A stretch of 64,000 bases of DNA from Apoderus coryli (GCA_911728435.2 OU452202.1:8597135-8661134), one strand, 5' to 3'; counted from the first letter of the stretch, positions 1-12,557 are shown. The notes: generated by a model from the letters alone, not told the origin. A program made the numbers and translations.

Positions 1-538
1 ATAACGCAATAAGTGTTTGAGGAGACCTAAGATCCCTCGCGTTCCGCATGACAAAACCCAGAGACTGATACGAAGCTGAAATCATATAATTATAATTTTT
101 TATGAAGTAATCCATTCAAAGAGGAGCGATGATTAATGTATAAATCAAACGGCGTCTGCTCCACAAAATAATAATAATAAATTATTTTGTGGAGCAGACG
201 CCGTTTGATTTATACATATAATTATAATGTTCAATAAAGTTTAGTTTGCTATCAAAGAAAATCCCCAAATCCTTAATACGATCACAAACAACCAATGGAG
301 AATCGTGAATGAAATACAAATACGTTATCGGCTTTAATCTGCGTGTATAAGAAACTGAAAAACATTTTTCAATATTCAAATAAAGATTGCTGCGAACACA
401 CCACTCATAAATCTTGTTAAGGTCTTCCTGAATAACAGAGCAATCATGCTCACTATCAATGACCGAGTATATCTTGAAGTCATCGGCATACAAGAGCGAA
501 CTACTAGTCAAGCCACTGGAAATATCATCAATAAAGCA
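1..538 (-). pseudogene. Non-LTR retrotransposon reverse transcriptase fragment, split by an insertion
   Basis: On the minus strand 538-229 encodes the catalytic part of a LINE reverse transcriptase. LLYADDFKIY carries the YADD polymerase motif, followed by the EDLNKIYEWC helix and the KDLGIFFDSKLNF block that follows the palm in jockey/CR1-like elements. The frame stops making sense near 228 and resumes at about 82-1 with SLGFVMRNARDLRSP, the next conserved LINE block. The two halves are separated by a 118-bp hairpin insertion (97-214) with a 14-bp duplication. Removing the insertion and one duplicate gives one continuous frame. The fragment lacks the N-terminal RT domains and the endonuclease, and runs off the window at 1. 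It ends near 540 in CAAAAA-type simple sequence. I infer a dead copy that was intact across this segment when the hairpin landed. Confidence 0.8.
97..214. mobile_element. 118-bp hairpin insertion with 14-bp target-site duplication
   Basis: The same 14 bases, catataattataat, occur at 83-96 and 215-228. The DNA between them includes a long inverted repeat (about 139-175 against 180-217, centre AATAATAATAATAA). Its arms contain TTTTGTGGAGCAGACG, the block found downstream of the hammerhead-ribozyme copies elsewhere in this window. A gaagtaatcc segment (104-113) precedes the hairpin, as it does near 24354. This looks like a truncated, inverted copy of the terminus of that ribozyme-bearing retroelement family. 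Confidence 0.75.
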
Positions 539-689
539 CAAAAACAACAACAAAAACAAAAACACAAAAACAAAAACAACAACATATTATATTATATATA
601 ATATATTATAATATAACGGCAATGTAGATAATTCATGAAGGTCCCATGATCTGTGAGCAATATTAGTTCGAGAATTTAGCCCTCCTTTG

Positions 690-926
690 TTAATTTTCAT
701 CATCAATTTCTATAGCTTTTCGTACCTCCTTATTTTCTATAGCTCTAAAACTGCAATATCTTGCGTAAACGACTTTGGCTATTTGTCTGTCCAATTCTTT
801 CTTCCTATCTGGTCCAGTTCGCAAAAAGAAAAACTCCAAACGACAACTATCTCCACTATTTTCAGTATTTTCACGTCCACTTACACTTCCCTTTTCACAG
901 TTATCCCTGCTCTGTTTCTTTGCCAA
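690..926 (-). pseudogene. Possible hAT-family transposase fragment
   Basis: A 78-codon open frame on the minus strand contains the phrase ELDRQIAKVVYARYCSFRAI followed by ENKEV. This resembles the segment of hAT transposases just after the BED zinc finger (a 'D.qvAr..yat..pFr.vEn' pattern). No zinc finger, catalytic residues or terminal repeats are visible around it. It may be a short relic; the assignment rests on one motif only. Confidence 0.35.
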
Positions 927-1690
927 CTGGATAATTTTATAACAATTTTGAATTAGCGGGTATTATTTACATTCAGAAAGAATACTAATTGTATAGCTCA
1001 ATCCAAATGAATCCCAATATGCTATTCAAATTGTTACTGGTTCGATTCAACTTAACATACATGAGAAGTAGGCACCTAGATTGAAAATAGCCAATCAGAA
1101 AAAGAGGCATTTTTACAATATACCCCTATAAAGATACAGCTACAGTGTGAGCGATTCAGAAATAAAATACATTTTTATGTCGACTGTAATAATGGTTTTT
1201 AATTTGTCCTATGTTGGAGATTTTTCAGAAGATCAACAAGACACTACTGTTTGTAAAGTTAGGAACAATACGATTATATAATGACTTCTTAATCTCCGGA
1301 AAAGCTAACTGGATGAAAACCGATGTTCATATTTTCGGCGTCCTTTATATTTATTCTTTGTTCTGGGAAATCTTGTTAACTCCCCAACTACTAGCTTCTG
1401 TATATAATAATAAAAGTCAGACATTTAATTTACATGAAGGTATAACGATAATCTTGAATGTTTTGACCATCCTATAACTGAAACATCTGGTTATCTTTGC
1501 TAATATATGCGTTTATCTTTGGACTAACTCATAAACAAACACAATATTTTCGACAAGAAAAAGGTTCTTCTTTTAGGTAACAATTCTTTTAGGAACATTT
1601 GTTAAAAGCACCAATATAATAAATTTATTACTTACAGATGTTGTATAATATTTACGAAAATATTATATCTCCCAAACTAAGAGAAAATAT

Positions 1691-1882
1691 CTATATATAA
1701 AACACCCAACTAGTATCCATAATACCAGTGGCGTGGTGTCTTGTTACAATTCTAATTCCAGGGGGTGACTGACAATCACCATGAAGAGTTTCAAGATCAA
1801 GACCACTGCTGGTGCTGATATCATTAGTTTTACTTTTGCAGGTGTCCCAATGACTTTTTATTCTATCCACTAGACCTTCCAA
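1691..1882 (-). other. Unrecognised open frame, possible exon or element relic
   Basis: The minus-strand frame contains GLVDRIKSHWDTCKSKTND and ends ...MDTSWVFYI before a stop. Its composition is protein-like but I recognise no family, and no start codon or flanking splice pair is convincing. Confidence 0.2.
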
Positions 1883-1899
1883 TTCTTTACCACATTATT

Positions 1900-4800
1900 T
1901 GTTACATAGGTACTGCTCTACAACCTAGTTTTCCCACAACTTTGTCATAATATGTTGCCAAATACAACATTCCTTTCTGCTTCAGCTTATCATGATGTTC
2001 TGATAGAATACCCCTAAAGCGAAAATATTACTGATATCAACACTAAGTGCGTATCATTTTTATAGCCGTGCAGAGGCGCGTTTTCTGCCAGTTATTACAA
2101 GTTTCCACAAAACTGCAATACCACTAACTTCTCCAGTTTTGCTTCATATCGCATCTGCACTTGTACTATTACTATTTCTGTCTAAAAATATTTGCTTTCT
2201 TAACAAAACATATCTAATATAAGCAGTTAGAAATATTTACAAATAATAATATTTGTAAAAGCTAGTAAAAATTAAAAACATATCAAAAATATAACGATTT
2301 TTTTAAATAAATCATCGATTTTTGATTTTTTTTTAAATCATTATTTTTAGCAACCCTGGTATTTATATTTTGCAGATATCTTTTGGCAGTTGAAATTAGA
2401 GATATTTGACTTTTGCTCAGGGGTTATATTTTAAAGCAGTCATCAAAAAGTCTTATTACATAGGTTCGACGAATACGTGGTTAACATATCAGCGGGATGA
2501 TATAATACAGTTTGTTCACCATACAAAATGCGTCTTTAATATTTGCAATTATTATTGTCATTTTATTTTGATATAACAGGCATCTGGTGTTTAATAGAAC
2601 GGAACGCCCATGAATGATTCATTTAATACGCAATCAAGTTAAGATAATGGAAAATATTATTAACCATTCAACCATATTTATGTTCAAAATTAAATATTAT
2701 CACAATAAAGACAATAAGGTTACGATCGTTTAATGTAAGTTTTACTGTAATAAAATATAATAAAACACAAAATCTATCTATGCAATAAAATTATAATTCC
2801 ACCTTAGTTTATTGGAAATAATGAAAATAATACAATTATAACATGGTTATGTCGATTTGGATAAATATATTTTTAGTGCACCTTTCATATATTATTTTGT
2901 CTCGAACTGTATACTTACAAAATCTTTGCGGAGATACCAGCTATTATTCACAGATACATAAAGGCAAAATTAATAACGTAACTTATACCTATGGAGCCTC
3001 TCCTTGCAATTATCAATTTGCTGAGGCCTGGATACTTTGGCTTCGGAACAGTTTTCCATATATAATTTTCCATATTTTTTATAATTTTCTTTCCTCTTCT
3101 CGATTGTCATTTTTGTATCATATTATCCTCCCTTGATGCAAAAGTACGAATAACATTACACGTTAGTTTTAAATCACTACGATTTTGTTAAAACCGAGTA
3201 AAAATCTGAAATCTACTAAGAATCATTACTTAATTAGAAAATTTTAAGACAGTTCTAACAACCAATCAAATTTTGTCATTTTGTGGCATATGAAACAATT
3301 TCACCCAATCATGTCAACATTACACTGAATATTTCCCTCATGTGTAAAAAATCCTATGAGAGGAGTGCAATTATCGATTGATTACAGCGGTAACAGCACT
3401 GTAGAAACCGAAAAAGCACTGCATTGTTTACGTATCCAGGGTAATAGTTATGAAAAAATCGTATTTTTGGGTCTTTTTATTTTGTTTGTAGCTAACAGCA
3501 TGTTTTAAAATGGATATTTTGTATTAAAAAAAAAATAGGAATTTAATATTTAAACCAATAGGTATTTGTATTCGGGAAATATTCATGATGACAACACTGA
3601 AGAGAAATGTTAGAAATAGAACATATTGTAGAAGAGTTGTATTATTGTAATAGAATTGTTGTTGTCAATTTTGAAGACAGTTAAAAAATAAATATTTAGC
3701 AATGTTGTTTTATAGTAATTCTTAATAGTTAATAGAGTATAAAATACAGTCCACATAGTTAGAAAACAACATTAACAACATTTTAAAAAAAATTCCATCG
3801 AATATCCCTCGTACATTGACAAATGCCTCATAATTTTATGACAAGTTTCTCAAGCTCGATGCTTGGTAACCAAGGAACGAGCTTTCGATTGTCATAAAAT
3901 TATCTCGTCTATTATCAATATCCTAGGGATATTACTACTGATAATTGGGTGATACCAATATATTGTGTTATACAAAACATAAAAAGAGTGATCATTGGAA
4001 ATCTACGTGTAGGGCCCTCCGGAATCCTGAACCATGTAAGTTCCTGCTTTTTACCATCTTTTATGCTTCCTAATTTTCTATATTTCATAACATTATAATT
4101 CAATACATGGACCACAAACAATACAGTCCACTTAACGTCCCAACAACTTATATTTCCTCGTGCTTCTGTTCTTGTTGTTATCCTACTTATTGAATGACCT
4201 GTTACATTACTTTCCTTGGATAAATATTCAGGAGCTGTTGAATTTTCTTGATCACAACAGAGGTAAAGGTTTCAACGCATTGACCCTTGGGGTTTTGTAT
4301 TCACCCAGTACGTGACACATTAACACACATTTCAGCATTTGCCCTGTGTCATCAGCACTGGGTCGATTCGTCACTCTTTCTCTTTGGCTCACGCTTGGCC
4401 TTTTGTTTGATATGTCAAAAAATTATTTCTAAATACGATTTATTGAGTTGTATCTTAAACCAACTATTACATCGCCGAGACACCATGATTCGTTTTACAA
4501 TTTATGTAATATCAAGCTATTACGTAATTCATAATTACTTCATAAAGTTTTGAATGAAACAAAGCATACACCGGCCTGATGGAGCTGCTTTACATACATG
4601 TGTTATAATTGAGATTCATTTTTAGGGCAGAATTGCTTTGTAAGACACTCTAGAATGCTGATCGATGCTCAAATACAAAATGACTAAAATTATGTTTGCA
4701 ACAAAACATACTTTTATGTATTTAAGATATTTGTGTCTAATCTTATACACATTCTGTATAATTATTTATTAGTTAGTCATTCTTAATTGTGTTGATAACG

Positions 4801-5600
4801 CAAATTGCAGAAGCCTTTTGTTCAAGGTCTTCAACATTTCTATTTTCCATAAAACTCGTATATTTCTTTTGATCACCCTATCACTTTTTGTTCCGCAGCC
4901 CATTCAAACCGACATGATTGTGATAATATTATATATCAAAATTAATCAGTGCTGATAAACCTAATTGCAAAATAAATATTAAACCGACTGTTACTAAATA
5001 ATTCTCATTATATTAATAGAAGTCCGGCAGCATAGACAGAAAAAATTTTCACTGTTATTCTTTACAATATTTCTAAGTTTCGCCATTTGTAAGTAGCAGT
5101 AAGATCAAGTGTTGTAATTTGTTGTGTGTCTGTTTTTTTTGTGTGTGGATATTGGTTTAGAAATATTGTGTGCTGCAAATTTCAACATGAAGCTATTTAC
5201 CAAGTAAATAAATCTATTAATGTTATTGATAAAAAATAGTGTAACGTATAAACGTTTATAGAATTTTACATGAGCATGTGTTTATAATAAGGCTTTTCAA
5301 AATTTTGTTCTGGTATAGTATTTTTTTAACAATGTATGCTTTGATGTCATTGGAAAAATAATAATTGATTAGAAGGCCGCCCACTTTGAACATTTTTTAT
5401 TTATTCATTTAAACACAGTGGCAGATAGACTTACACGTATTCAAATTTTTAATTTAGGTACATCTTAGTTAAATGAAAGTTTAGTAAACAGAAATAACAA
5501 AGAAAAATAAGTTCGAGATATAGGAAGCAATCGAAGATATTTACTTGGTCTCTATTAGCGAAACCAAGGTAGAAACATTCATAATTGGTTATTCTGTGCA
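1900..5600. other. AT-rich stretch without recognisable genes
   Basis: I see no supported coding region on either strand. The stretch holds short AT-rich runs and one small inverted repeat at about 3830-3905 (ATAATTTTATGACAA with TTGTCATAAAATTAT), probably a miniature element. Confidence 0.5.
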
Positions 5601-5629
5601 TTTAATGGGGGCTTTAAAACTTTAACATT

Positions 5630-5745
5630 CTGTATCTTGGCAACAATGCATTTCCGGACGTATATTTATGGGAACTTTTTTTCATAACATGACCTAAAAA
5701 ATCACCCCCTAAATATTACCGCGTCTTTTTGAAACACCCTATAAA
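5630..5745. repeat. Solo end of a Tc1/mariner-type element
   Basis: The stretch tctgtatcttggcaacaatg, then catttccgga, a short gap, aaatcaccccctaa and finally acaccctat is a diverged version of the terminal repeats of the element at 8171-9280 (there: tgtatcttgaaaactatgca, tttccggaca, tcaccccctg, acaccctgta). Only one end is visible here. Confidence 0.5.
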
Positions 5746-6134
5746 AATATACCGGCCCAACACAGGTATCACGAACCTTTTCAGTGATTCAGAATAAATA
5801 TTGCTATTAGGTATACTCGTATATTAAATTTCTTATATTGAACTGATAGTATTGACAATTGGCATCTTAAGAACGATTTTGTTATTTAAAGTGTGATTCT
5901 ATCCCCGTATACACCCTGATTTCAGAAGTTTTCTTCTAACCAGCAGAAGCTGAAAATGTTACAAAATTTTTAGTGCATTTTATGATAAATTTGAAATTAG
6001 CTCTCCGATTTCAATCGCGCCAACGAACTCACGCGATTCCATGACCTAGCCGATTTTTTAACCAAATTTTGTTTGGATTGGTCAAAAAATGCGACCTAGA
6101 ACGTGCCGCAAAGTTTTTTATATCCCATATAATA

Positions 6135-6270
6135 TGATATATAAACTTTTGAACTGAGGTCATTTTTAGGATCCAGGGGTCCTGAATGAAGGACTGCATA
6201 AAAATTTTTCAAAATTTCGGTTGTGTCGATCTCCTCAATAGTTATTTTTTTTTAAATCTACTAAAAATAC
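6135..6270. repeat. Dispersed repeat, copy 1
   Basis: Shares long stretches with 60344-60480, including tttgaactgaggtcattttt, aggatccaggggtc and tcggttgtgtcgatctcct. It is non-coding and its class is unknown. Confidence 0.7.
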
Positions 6271-7047
6271 ACACAAAGGTATCACACATTTTTTTACCGA
6301 TAACTAATAACCATTAGCAGTAATCTAGTTCAATAATTAATTATATCATTGAAACTATTAAGCGCTTACAACTCAATGCTAAAAATAAATTGAGAACACT
6401 GGAATGAGTATACGGGAAATTTTCTTTGACGTACATCTGGGAATTATAACACACTGCTAGTAGTGTACCTATAGCCAGCAAGCAGCATGTTATACTTATA
6501 ACATGTCTTAGAAACACATTTAAAATAAGCAAATTCAGAGAAATCCATTAATGCGGAATCAAATAATAATTTACATGTAGTGTTGTTTCATACTGGTTTG
6601 CTTTAAAATGAGATTTTAGTTCATAGTTGTTCATTCTAAAAGAAAGACGTGATATATTTAAACATAAAATAAGTGTTTTTTCTCGTTGTTTTTATTGTGC
6701 TAACGTTTGGTCGCTACCTAAGTTTGGTGTTAAAATAGTATGGTCAAACTGTAAGTTATATTTTAATTTCCATTGCTGTTTGTTAAGCATTTTATTTAGA
6801 GATCGACATTTGAACTTTTAACATAACACATTTTCCAAGTAGTAGTTAGTCTAGCACCTTGGAATTCGATATGAAATATGCAGAATATATTATTATGTTA
6901 ATATTTACACAGACTAATTAACAAAATAAAAATTTTATATATATTTTGTTTTTGTAAAATAATAACTATATAAGGTGAGCCAACAGCAAACTTAAAATTT
7001 GGATTCTATTAGTCCAAATACACAAATTCCATTGTCTAGGTATATAT

Positions 7048-7933
7048 TTGGTCATTCAATAAATCCGTAGGAGAAAATTTTGACAAAACTCGATTTTATT
7101 ATTCAACATAGTTGCCTTCGAGGGCAATACAATAAGCATAGCGATTTTCCAACTTTTCGATGCCACTTTTATAGTACGATTTCTCTTTCTCATCAAAATA
7201 GGCCTCAGGTTCAGCGATTACTTCATTATTGGACTTATTTTTTTTTCCAGCACGCATTCTCTTGAGATCTGAAAAGAGGAAAAATTCGCTGGTGGCTAAA
7301 TCTGGAGAATACGGTGGGTGAGTAAGCAATTCGAAGCCCAATTCATTTAATTTTGCCATAGTTGTCATCGATTTGTGACACGGTGCATTTTCTTGGTGAA
7401 AAAACACTTTTTTCTTTTGCAAATGTGGCCGTTTTTTTGCGATTTCAGCCTTTAATCGATCCAGAAGTGCACAGTAACAGTCGCTGTTGATGGTGGTTCC
7501 TTTTTGGAGGTAGTCGAGGAATCGTTCATAACCAATTGGTGATTTTTTTGACGTTTTCTGGAATAACTCCCTCATTTGGGCGTCTACTGCGCTCTGCATC
7601 ATTTGTGCTGGTACGACCACGTTTAAATTCAGCAATCTACTTCTCTACCATTTGTCTCGATGGAGCAAAGTTCGGATAATGCTTATCAAGCCATTGTTTG
7701 GTTTCCACTGTATTTTTTTTTTCATCAAAAAGCAATTAATTTAATTTATTAAAATTCGACATTCACCTTTTTTTTTTCAATAACAAACGTTGCTTCACAC
7801 AAAAGTCAATAGTCAGATTGCTGTCAAATTTATAAACGTATCGTTTGAAAGTTAGTACTAAATAAAAATCATATGGAAAAAATTCTAGTAACGCCCTCTA
7901 TGTGTCATACTACGAACTTATTGAATGGCCTAA
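7048..7933 (-). mobile_element. Internally deleted mariner (DD34D) element
   Basis: The ends are inverted: TTGGTCATTCAATAAATCCG at the left and, read inward from the right, TTAGGCCATTCAATAAGTTC. The minus-strand frame at 7635-7099 (178 codons) is mariner transposase with its middle missing. An N-terminal piece (AQMMQSAVDAQMRELF) runs straight into the GTTINSDCYCALLDRLKAEI block. The second catalytic motif reads HQENAPCH instead of the usual H.DNA.xH, and the third SPDLATSEFF instead of SPDLxPSD. Both acidic positions are D-to-E changes, and the first aspartate lies in the deleted part. The copy is therefore non-autonomous. The full-length relative at 41722-42918 shows the same ends. Confidence 0.85.
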
Positions 7934-8170
7934 TAGTTACACTTTTATTCAATTATTCACTTCACATTCAGGAATGGAACTGAGACTAGATAGAAAATGT
8001 GTCTTCTGTTTTCTATAACATACATAATAGGTACTTTCCTACTAAATTCGTTTACCAAAAACTTCTACGTTAATAGTTTAAATTGAGCATCTCGAAATTG
8101 ATGAATAATGATCAATGTGTGTACAAGTATGTATAGTTAAGTTTATTACAAAACTCGACATGTGTATATA

Positions 8171-9280
8171 GAGGGTGTTAATTAAGTATCTGGCCAAACT
8201 TCAGGGGGTGATTCTTTGAGTGATTTTAAGGTAAAAAGTTCATATAAGCAGGTGTCCGGAAATGCATAGTTTTCAAGATACAGGGTGTCAAAAAAAAATT
8301 TCTGGATCAAACTTATGGAGGGCAGTGGATTGGTCGCGCGGGTTCACAGTCATGGCCACCTAGGTCGTCAGATTTAAATCCTTTGGATTATTTCCTTTGG
8401 GGTCATTTAAAGTCGCTGGTTTATAAAACTCCAGTCAATACTGAAGCCGAATTATGTCAGCGCATACGGGATTCATGCAATCAAATAAGACATACTCCTG
8501 GAATATTTCAGCTTGTTCGGCAATCGATGATAAGGCGAGCTAATGCTTGCATCGAAGTTGAAGGTGGACATTTTCAACAACTGTTATAAATTTATCTTTA
8601 TTTGTTGTTATGTTGTTAAGTTCTTAATCGTTTTTATTAAAAAAGTATTTTTTGTCAAAGTATAATTAATATACGTCTTTGTCTTGTCTTAGGCATTTAT
8701 TTCCACCACTGAACTTCAATATTAGCAATAGTAAATAAGATTCAATTAGCATTTTACTATTATAAAAAATACTGCCAAATCTCAACCAATTTGGGTAAAA
8801 CGTAATTCGCAATAATTCTTTAAAAGAGATTTTTAAACTTATTCAGGGACATGCATTTAAGTGGTTTTAATTTTTTTTTTCTCGAAAACGATGCAAGATA
8901 CGAAAAAATATCAAGAGACAAAAAAGTTGTATTTTTAATGGCTTAATCCAAAAATTATTTTTTTAATTTTAAAAAGTCACATTTTTTTTGTTATTTTTAT
9001 TCGTGAAACTGCTTTTTACGACGCCACTGGAAGTCATAATCAACAATTAATTGGTGCTAACTTAGCGTCTTATCATAGTCCATAATACTGCCAAATTTCA
9101 ACAAAATCGGTCAACAGGTGTTTGAGATATTAATAAATAAATGTAAAAAAAAAATTTTTTTGACACCCTGTATCTTGAAAACTATGCATTTCCGGACACC
9201 TGCTTATATGAACTTTTTACCTTAAAATCACTCAAAGAATCACCCCCTGAAGTTTGGCCAGATACTTAATTAACACCCTG
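8171..9280 (+). mobile_element. Internally deleted Tc1/mariner-type element with ~130-bp inverted repeats
   Basis: TA dinucleotides flank ends gAGGGTGTTAATTAAGTATC (left) and, inverted, CAGGGTGTTAATTAAGTATC (right). Inversion extends about 130 bp inward (8171-8304 against 9147-9280) and includes caggtgtccggaaatgcata. Inside, 8297-8589 encodes the C-terminal end of a transposase: QWIGRAGSQSWPPRSSDLN, then PLDYFLWGHLK and a closing GGHFQQLL before the stop. This aligns with the end of the intact DD41D transposase at 36126-37199 (RWIGRRG...SPLDFFLWGHLK...GSHFQHLL). The first two catalytic aspartates are absent, so the copy depends on a relative for movement. Confidence 0.85.
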
Positions 9281-9289
9281 TATTTCAAG

Positions 9290-9940
9290 CATAAATTTAT
9301 GCTGCAAAATAATTAGATACTAAGATAGAGTAGCTACTATTAAAATGCACAAGTTTCCCAGCTAACCGAATATGGCAGAACTTTTCATTCAATTCTCGTT
9401 CTTTTTACGGATCACCAAAACTCTTATTTAATGATTTTGACCAAAGTTGTGATATTCCTAGGGGAAAAATTTTTTATAAATAAACGGGCTTAATACTATG
9501 ACCAGTGCTCTGGTTTCATAGTCCTCAAAACTCAAGTTTATTCCTAAAGGTGTGCAGAAACAGGATATGTTTCGCGAGACACGATATCTTTCTTGAACTT
9601 CCACTGCTCTTCCGGCCTGGATCACTAGCTAGCCCCTAAGAAGATTAGGACAAATAGACTATATAGGGAACGACTACTCGCGCAATATCTCGGTTACTGT
9701 AAAGTCCAATGTCATCCTACACAGTAATTTAAAAGCGAAAAGTCAAGTAACTTTAAACAGAAACTTTGCTACTTATTTACTTGCAAATGTAGAAGAATGA
9801 CACGGTCAGGTGATTTTATATCTATATAGCAATAGAGATACATCCCACTTCTAAACTACATGCGACTGAAGTGGAATACTGAGGTTCAGATTGATTCAAA
9901 CTCATGAGTTTCAGCAAGAATTCTTTGACCTGGAGAGAGT
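9290..9940. other. No recognisable gene
   Basis: I see only short frames and no splice-supported exon. Confidence 0.4.
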
Positions 9941-9946
9941 TTTCTC

Positions 9947-10154
9947 ATGACAATGATAGTGGTGAGAAGGTCCCAAGAGATTTAGCTACTATAGGCATAA
10001 TAAGAGCGTTTTTAGTATCCACATTTCTCACCAACTTCTAGTGGAAAAGACTCGTCCCACTAGAAGTTGATGAGAAATGTGGATACTAAAAACGCTCTTA
10101 TTATGCCTATAGTAGCTAAATCTCTTGGGACCTTCTCACCACTATCATTGTCAT
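9947..10154. repeat. 208-bp near-perfect palindrome
   Basis: The left arm begins atgacaatgatagtggtgag and is repeated in reverse complement by the right arm, ending ctcaccactatcattgtcat. The arms are about 97 bp with one mismatch seen near the centre (ctcaccaac against gttgatgag). The central loop is about 12 bases (around 10043-10054). No open frame fits inside. Confidence 0.9.
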
Positions 10155-10159
10155 TAGTA

Positions 10160-11620
10160 GATAACAAAGTAATCATTCTATGACCGAATAATCTCTTTTT
10201 AATTAATATTGAATGTACCTACAATGAAATCCACTTATCTCTCCGTTAAAAACAAGTCACTTCAATCGCATATCAACATTAATTTGGTAAAATATAGCAC
10301 TTAAACTTAAGATCAACAAGCCAAAAATGAACTTAAGTAAGTATTCAAGTTGAATATTTATTTATCATATATTTTTATCTCCATGCACATGTGTTTTTTT
10401 TTTCATAAACGATTGGTTCATTGTGTGTAACACAATTATTAGTTATACGAGTTCATAATGATATAAAAATATTATTTTATTATTTTCAAAACAGAATGTT
10501 ACCTACCTATTAACACTTTCACTTTATTCGCAATAATCTTGTTCCGCATTTTATAGTTTTTTTAAATAGGTAATTAAGATCCGTATTTGCATAATTAAAA
10601 CAATTTTAACACAACGTAGCTGATGTTATGTTTATTATTATTTATTTAAATAAATGCTTACCTCTGTAGAAAGTTTTAGGCTACTTTTGAATAAGATTGT
10701 TAAATTCAGTTAGTGTCCAATACTTGATATACAAAGTAAAACCACAAAATAAACATATTATGTATAAATTCCAAAAAATCTCATGGTTTTCGTTAGAAGA
10801 GATTTTTGGACTTGTGCGTGGTTAATTATATAAAAAAATCAAATAGCAATTAAAATTTGCTGAAAGGTTTAGAATAATTCCTACAAAACTTTTTTAAATT
10901 TCATCATTAAATTACACACATAATTTGATCGACAGTGCTTAGGACACAAGATGTCTTTATCAATATCATCACGATAAATATTTTTCAAATTTCAGTGGTA
11001 ATTTCTAGCACAGTTAAGTACTTCCTTCCACTAGGATTAAAACACAGTTTAATATAAGACAGCAAGAACCGCAACCTATTTTTGCGATGAGAACAATTCT
11101 AGTCATCCATTGCCCAATAATTATAGTTAAGAAATGCATGTTTTATAAAGAAGAATTTCGGTACAGACAAACATTATTTAATTCCCAAAGAAATAATCAA
11201 ATATAAATGAGTCATACAAATATTTGCATGACTGCATTCATCGTATTATTGAGTGTTATCATTGTATTTTTTCCAGACTGTACACATGGTAGACGAATTT
11301 AAGTAATTATAAATGAATTTTAATGATTTCCTTGCTTTTATCACGACAATTCGACCAAATTAACAATGAACAAAAAAGAGGAACTGTTAATTTGGCTTCA
11401 TATTACGACCAAAAATACATGTATCTTGATGATTATCAATTTTTATTTTCAATATTTGACTAATCGTATATTCACTAAATTTCACGATAAATGTGGTTGA
11501 CATAAATAAAAAAAATCTTAATCAATTATTATTGTAATTATTATTTTTTGTTTTAATTAGTAAAAACATTGAACAGTTTAAATTATCTACAAACATACTA
11601 GTTTGAGAAAGAACTTACCT
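10160..11620. other. No recognisable gene
   Basis: AT-rich sequence with short frames only. Nothing I can assign. Confidence 0.4.
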
Positions 11621-11631
11621 AAATCTGCCAT

Positions 11632-11728
11632 TAATTGGGCTTCATTTCTAGCAACAATTCTTCCCAACTGTCTCTCAGTATCTAAAGCAAAACACTTTCT
11701 CAACGGTTGCAACAGTGTTTGCTAATGC
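11632..11728 (-). CDS. Possible isolated minus-strand exon, unknown protein
   Basis: On the minus strand an AG (cattag) is followed by a 32-codon frame containing LRKCFALDTERQLGRIVARN and then EAQLMADLG. It ends in a strong donor, ttag|GTAAGT. The frame is rich in charged and helical residues and looks like real protein, but I do not recognise it, and the acceptor's pyrimidine tract is poor. No partner exon was found to either side, so this could be one exon of a gene running off to the left or a captured or decayed fragment. Confidence 0.3.
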
Positions 11729-12036
11729 CAATTTTGCTTTATTTTAACTGGTAACAAGTTTTGCCATAAAAATTAAATCAAAAGAAGCGAAGTACATCAA
11801 ATAAACGAAGGCATTTTGTGTACAACTTAATAGTATAATATTAAGTATCAAGGGCGGTAAACAATTCATTGCAGCCTGCCGCTATACAGCGAAGGGCGGC
11901 TGCTTACAACTGGTTTTCGCCTGCCTCTTCATAAATTAGAAATACAATATTAAACCAAATTATATTTATTTTTAATAATTAATTATAACTGATATAACCC
12001 ACACAACTTCCTCTCAATAATTGTTAATAATATTGA

Positions 12037-12557
12037 TTATGCATAATTATCGATAATTATGCATAATAAATAGTAATTAATAGATGATAAGTTTAGATTT
12101 GAATTATTAATACCTTGATTATTACTGTTAAAATTACAGTTTTCGGTATTATTTACTGTGAGCAAATTATCACTTTCTACATAAGAAGATACCGACGTCA
12201 TTGGATCGTTTCGGAATATTTTATTTGCCACATTTTTCTTAATCTCTAGTGAGTTGTCCACATAACTCTCTGCTACTGTGGATGATTGCCATCCACCATG
12301 TTTTTTTATCGCTAGCAAGTTTGCACCTGAGTGCGTCGGAAACAGTGACCGGTGTATAGGCGCGCATTTGGCAGATTTAGAAATTCTGCAATTTTATACG
12401 GAATTTTGCCGATTGTGTTTTTGCCAACTGGCTGTATAGAACATTTAAAATTATATGCGGGCGGCAAAAATCTGTTTAGGTGCAGGCAGGGGTGTTCGCA
12501 ATACTCTCCCTGTGCGGGAAAATAAAAAATATAATAATAATTGGTAAAATTGAGCAA
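12037..12557 (-). pseudogene. Tyrosine recombinase C-terminal remnant (Crypton/DIRS-like type), frameshifted
   Basis: Two overlapping minus-strand frames make up the catalytic end of a phage-integrase-type tyrosine recombinase. 12557-12312 carries PYKIAEFLNLPNARLYTGHC and then FRRT, the H-x-x-R box (HCFR). 12318-12037 carries LLAIKKHGGWQSS, the second conserved histidine, followed by TVAESYVDNS with the probable nucleophilic tyrosine. The two halves are in different frames, with one base apparently lost at CGCACTCAGG. A possible splice acceptor precedes the first half (cccgcacag). Such recombinase genes occur as repeats in insect genomes. This copy is broken. It lies 80 bp from the first coding exon of the MATH-BTB gene on the other strand. 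Confidence 0.75.
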
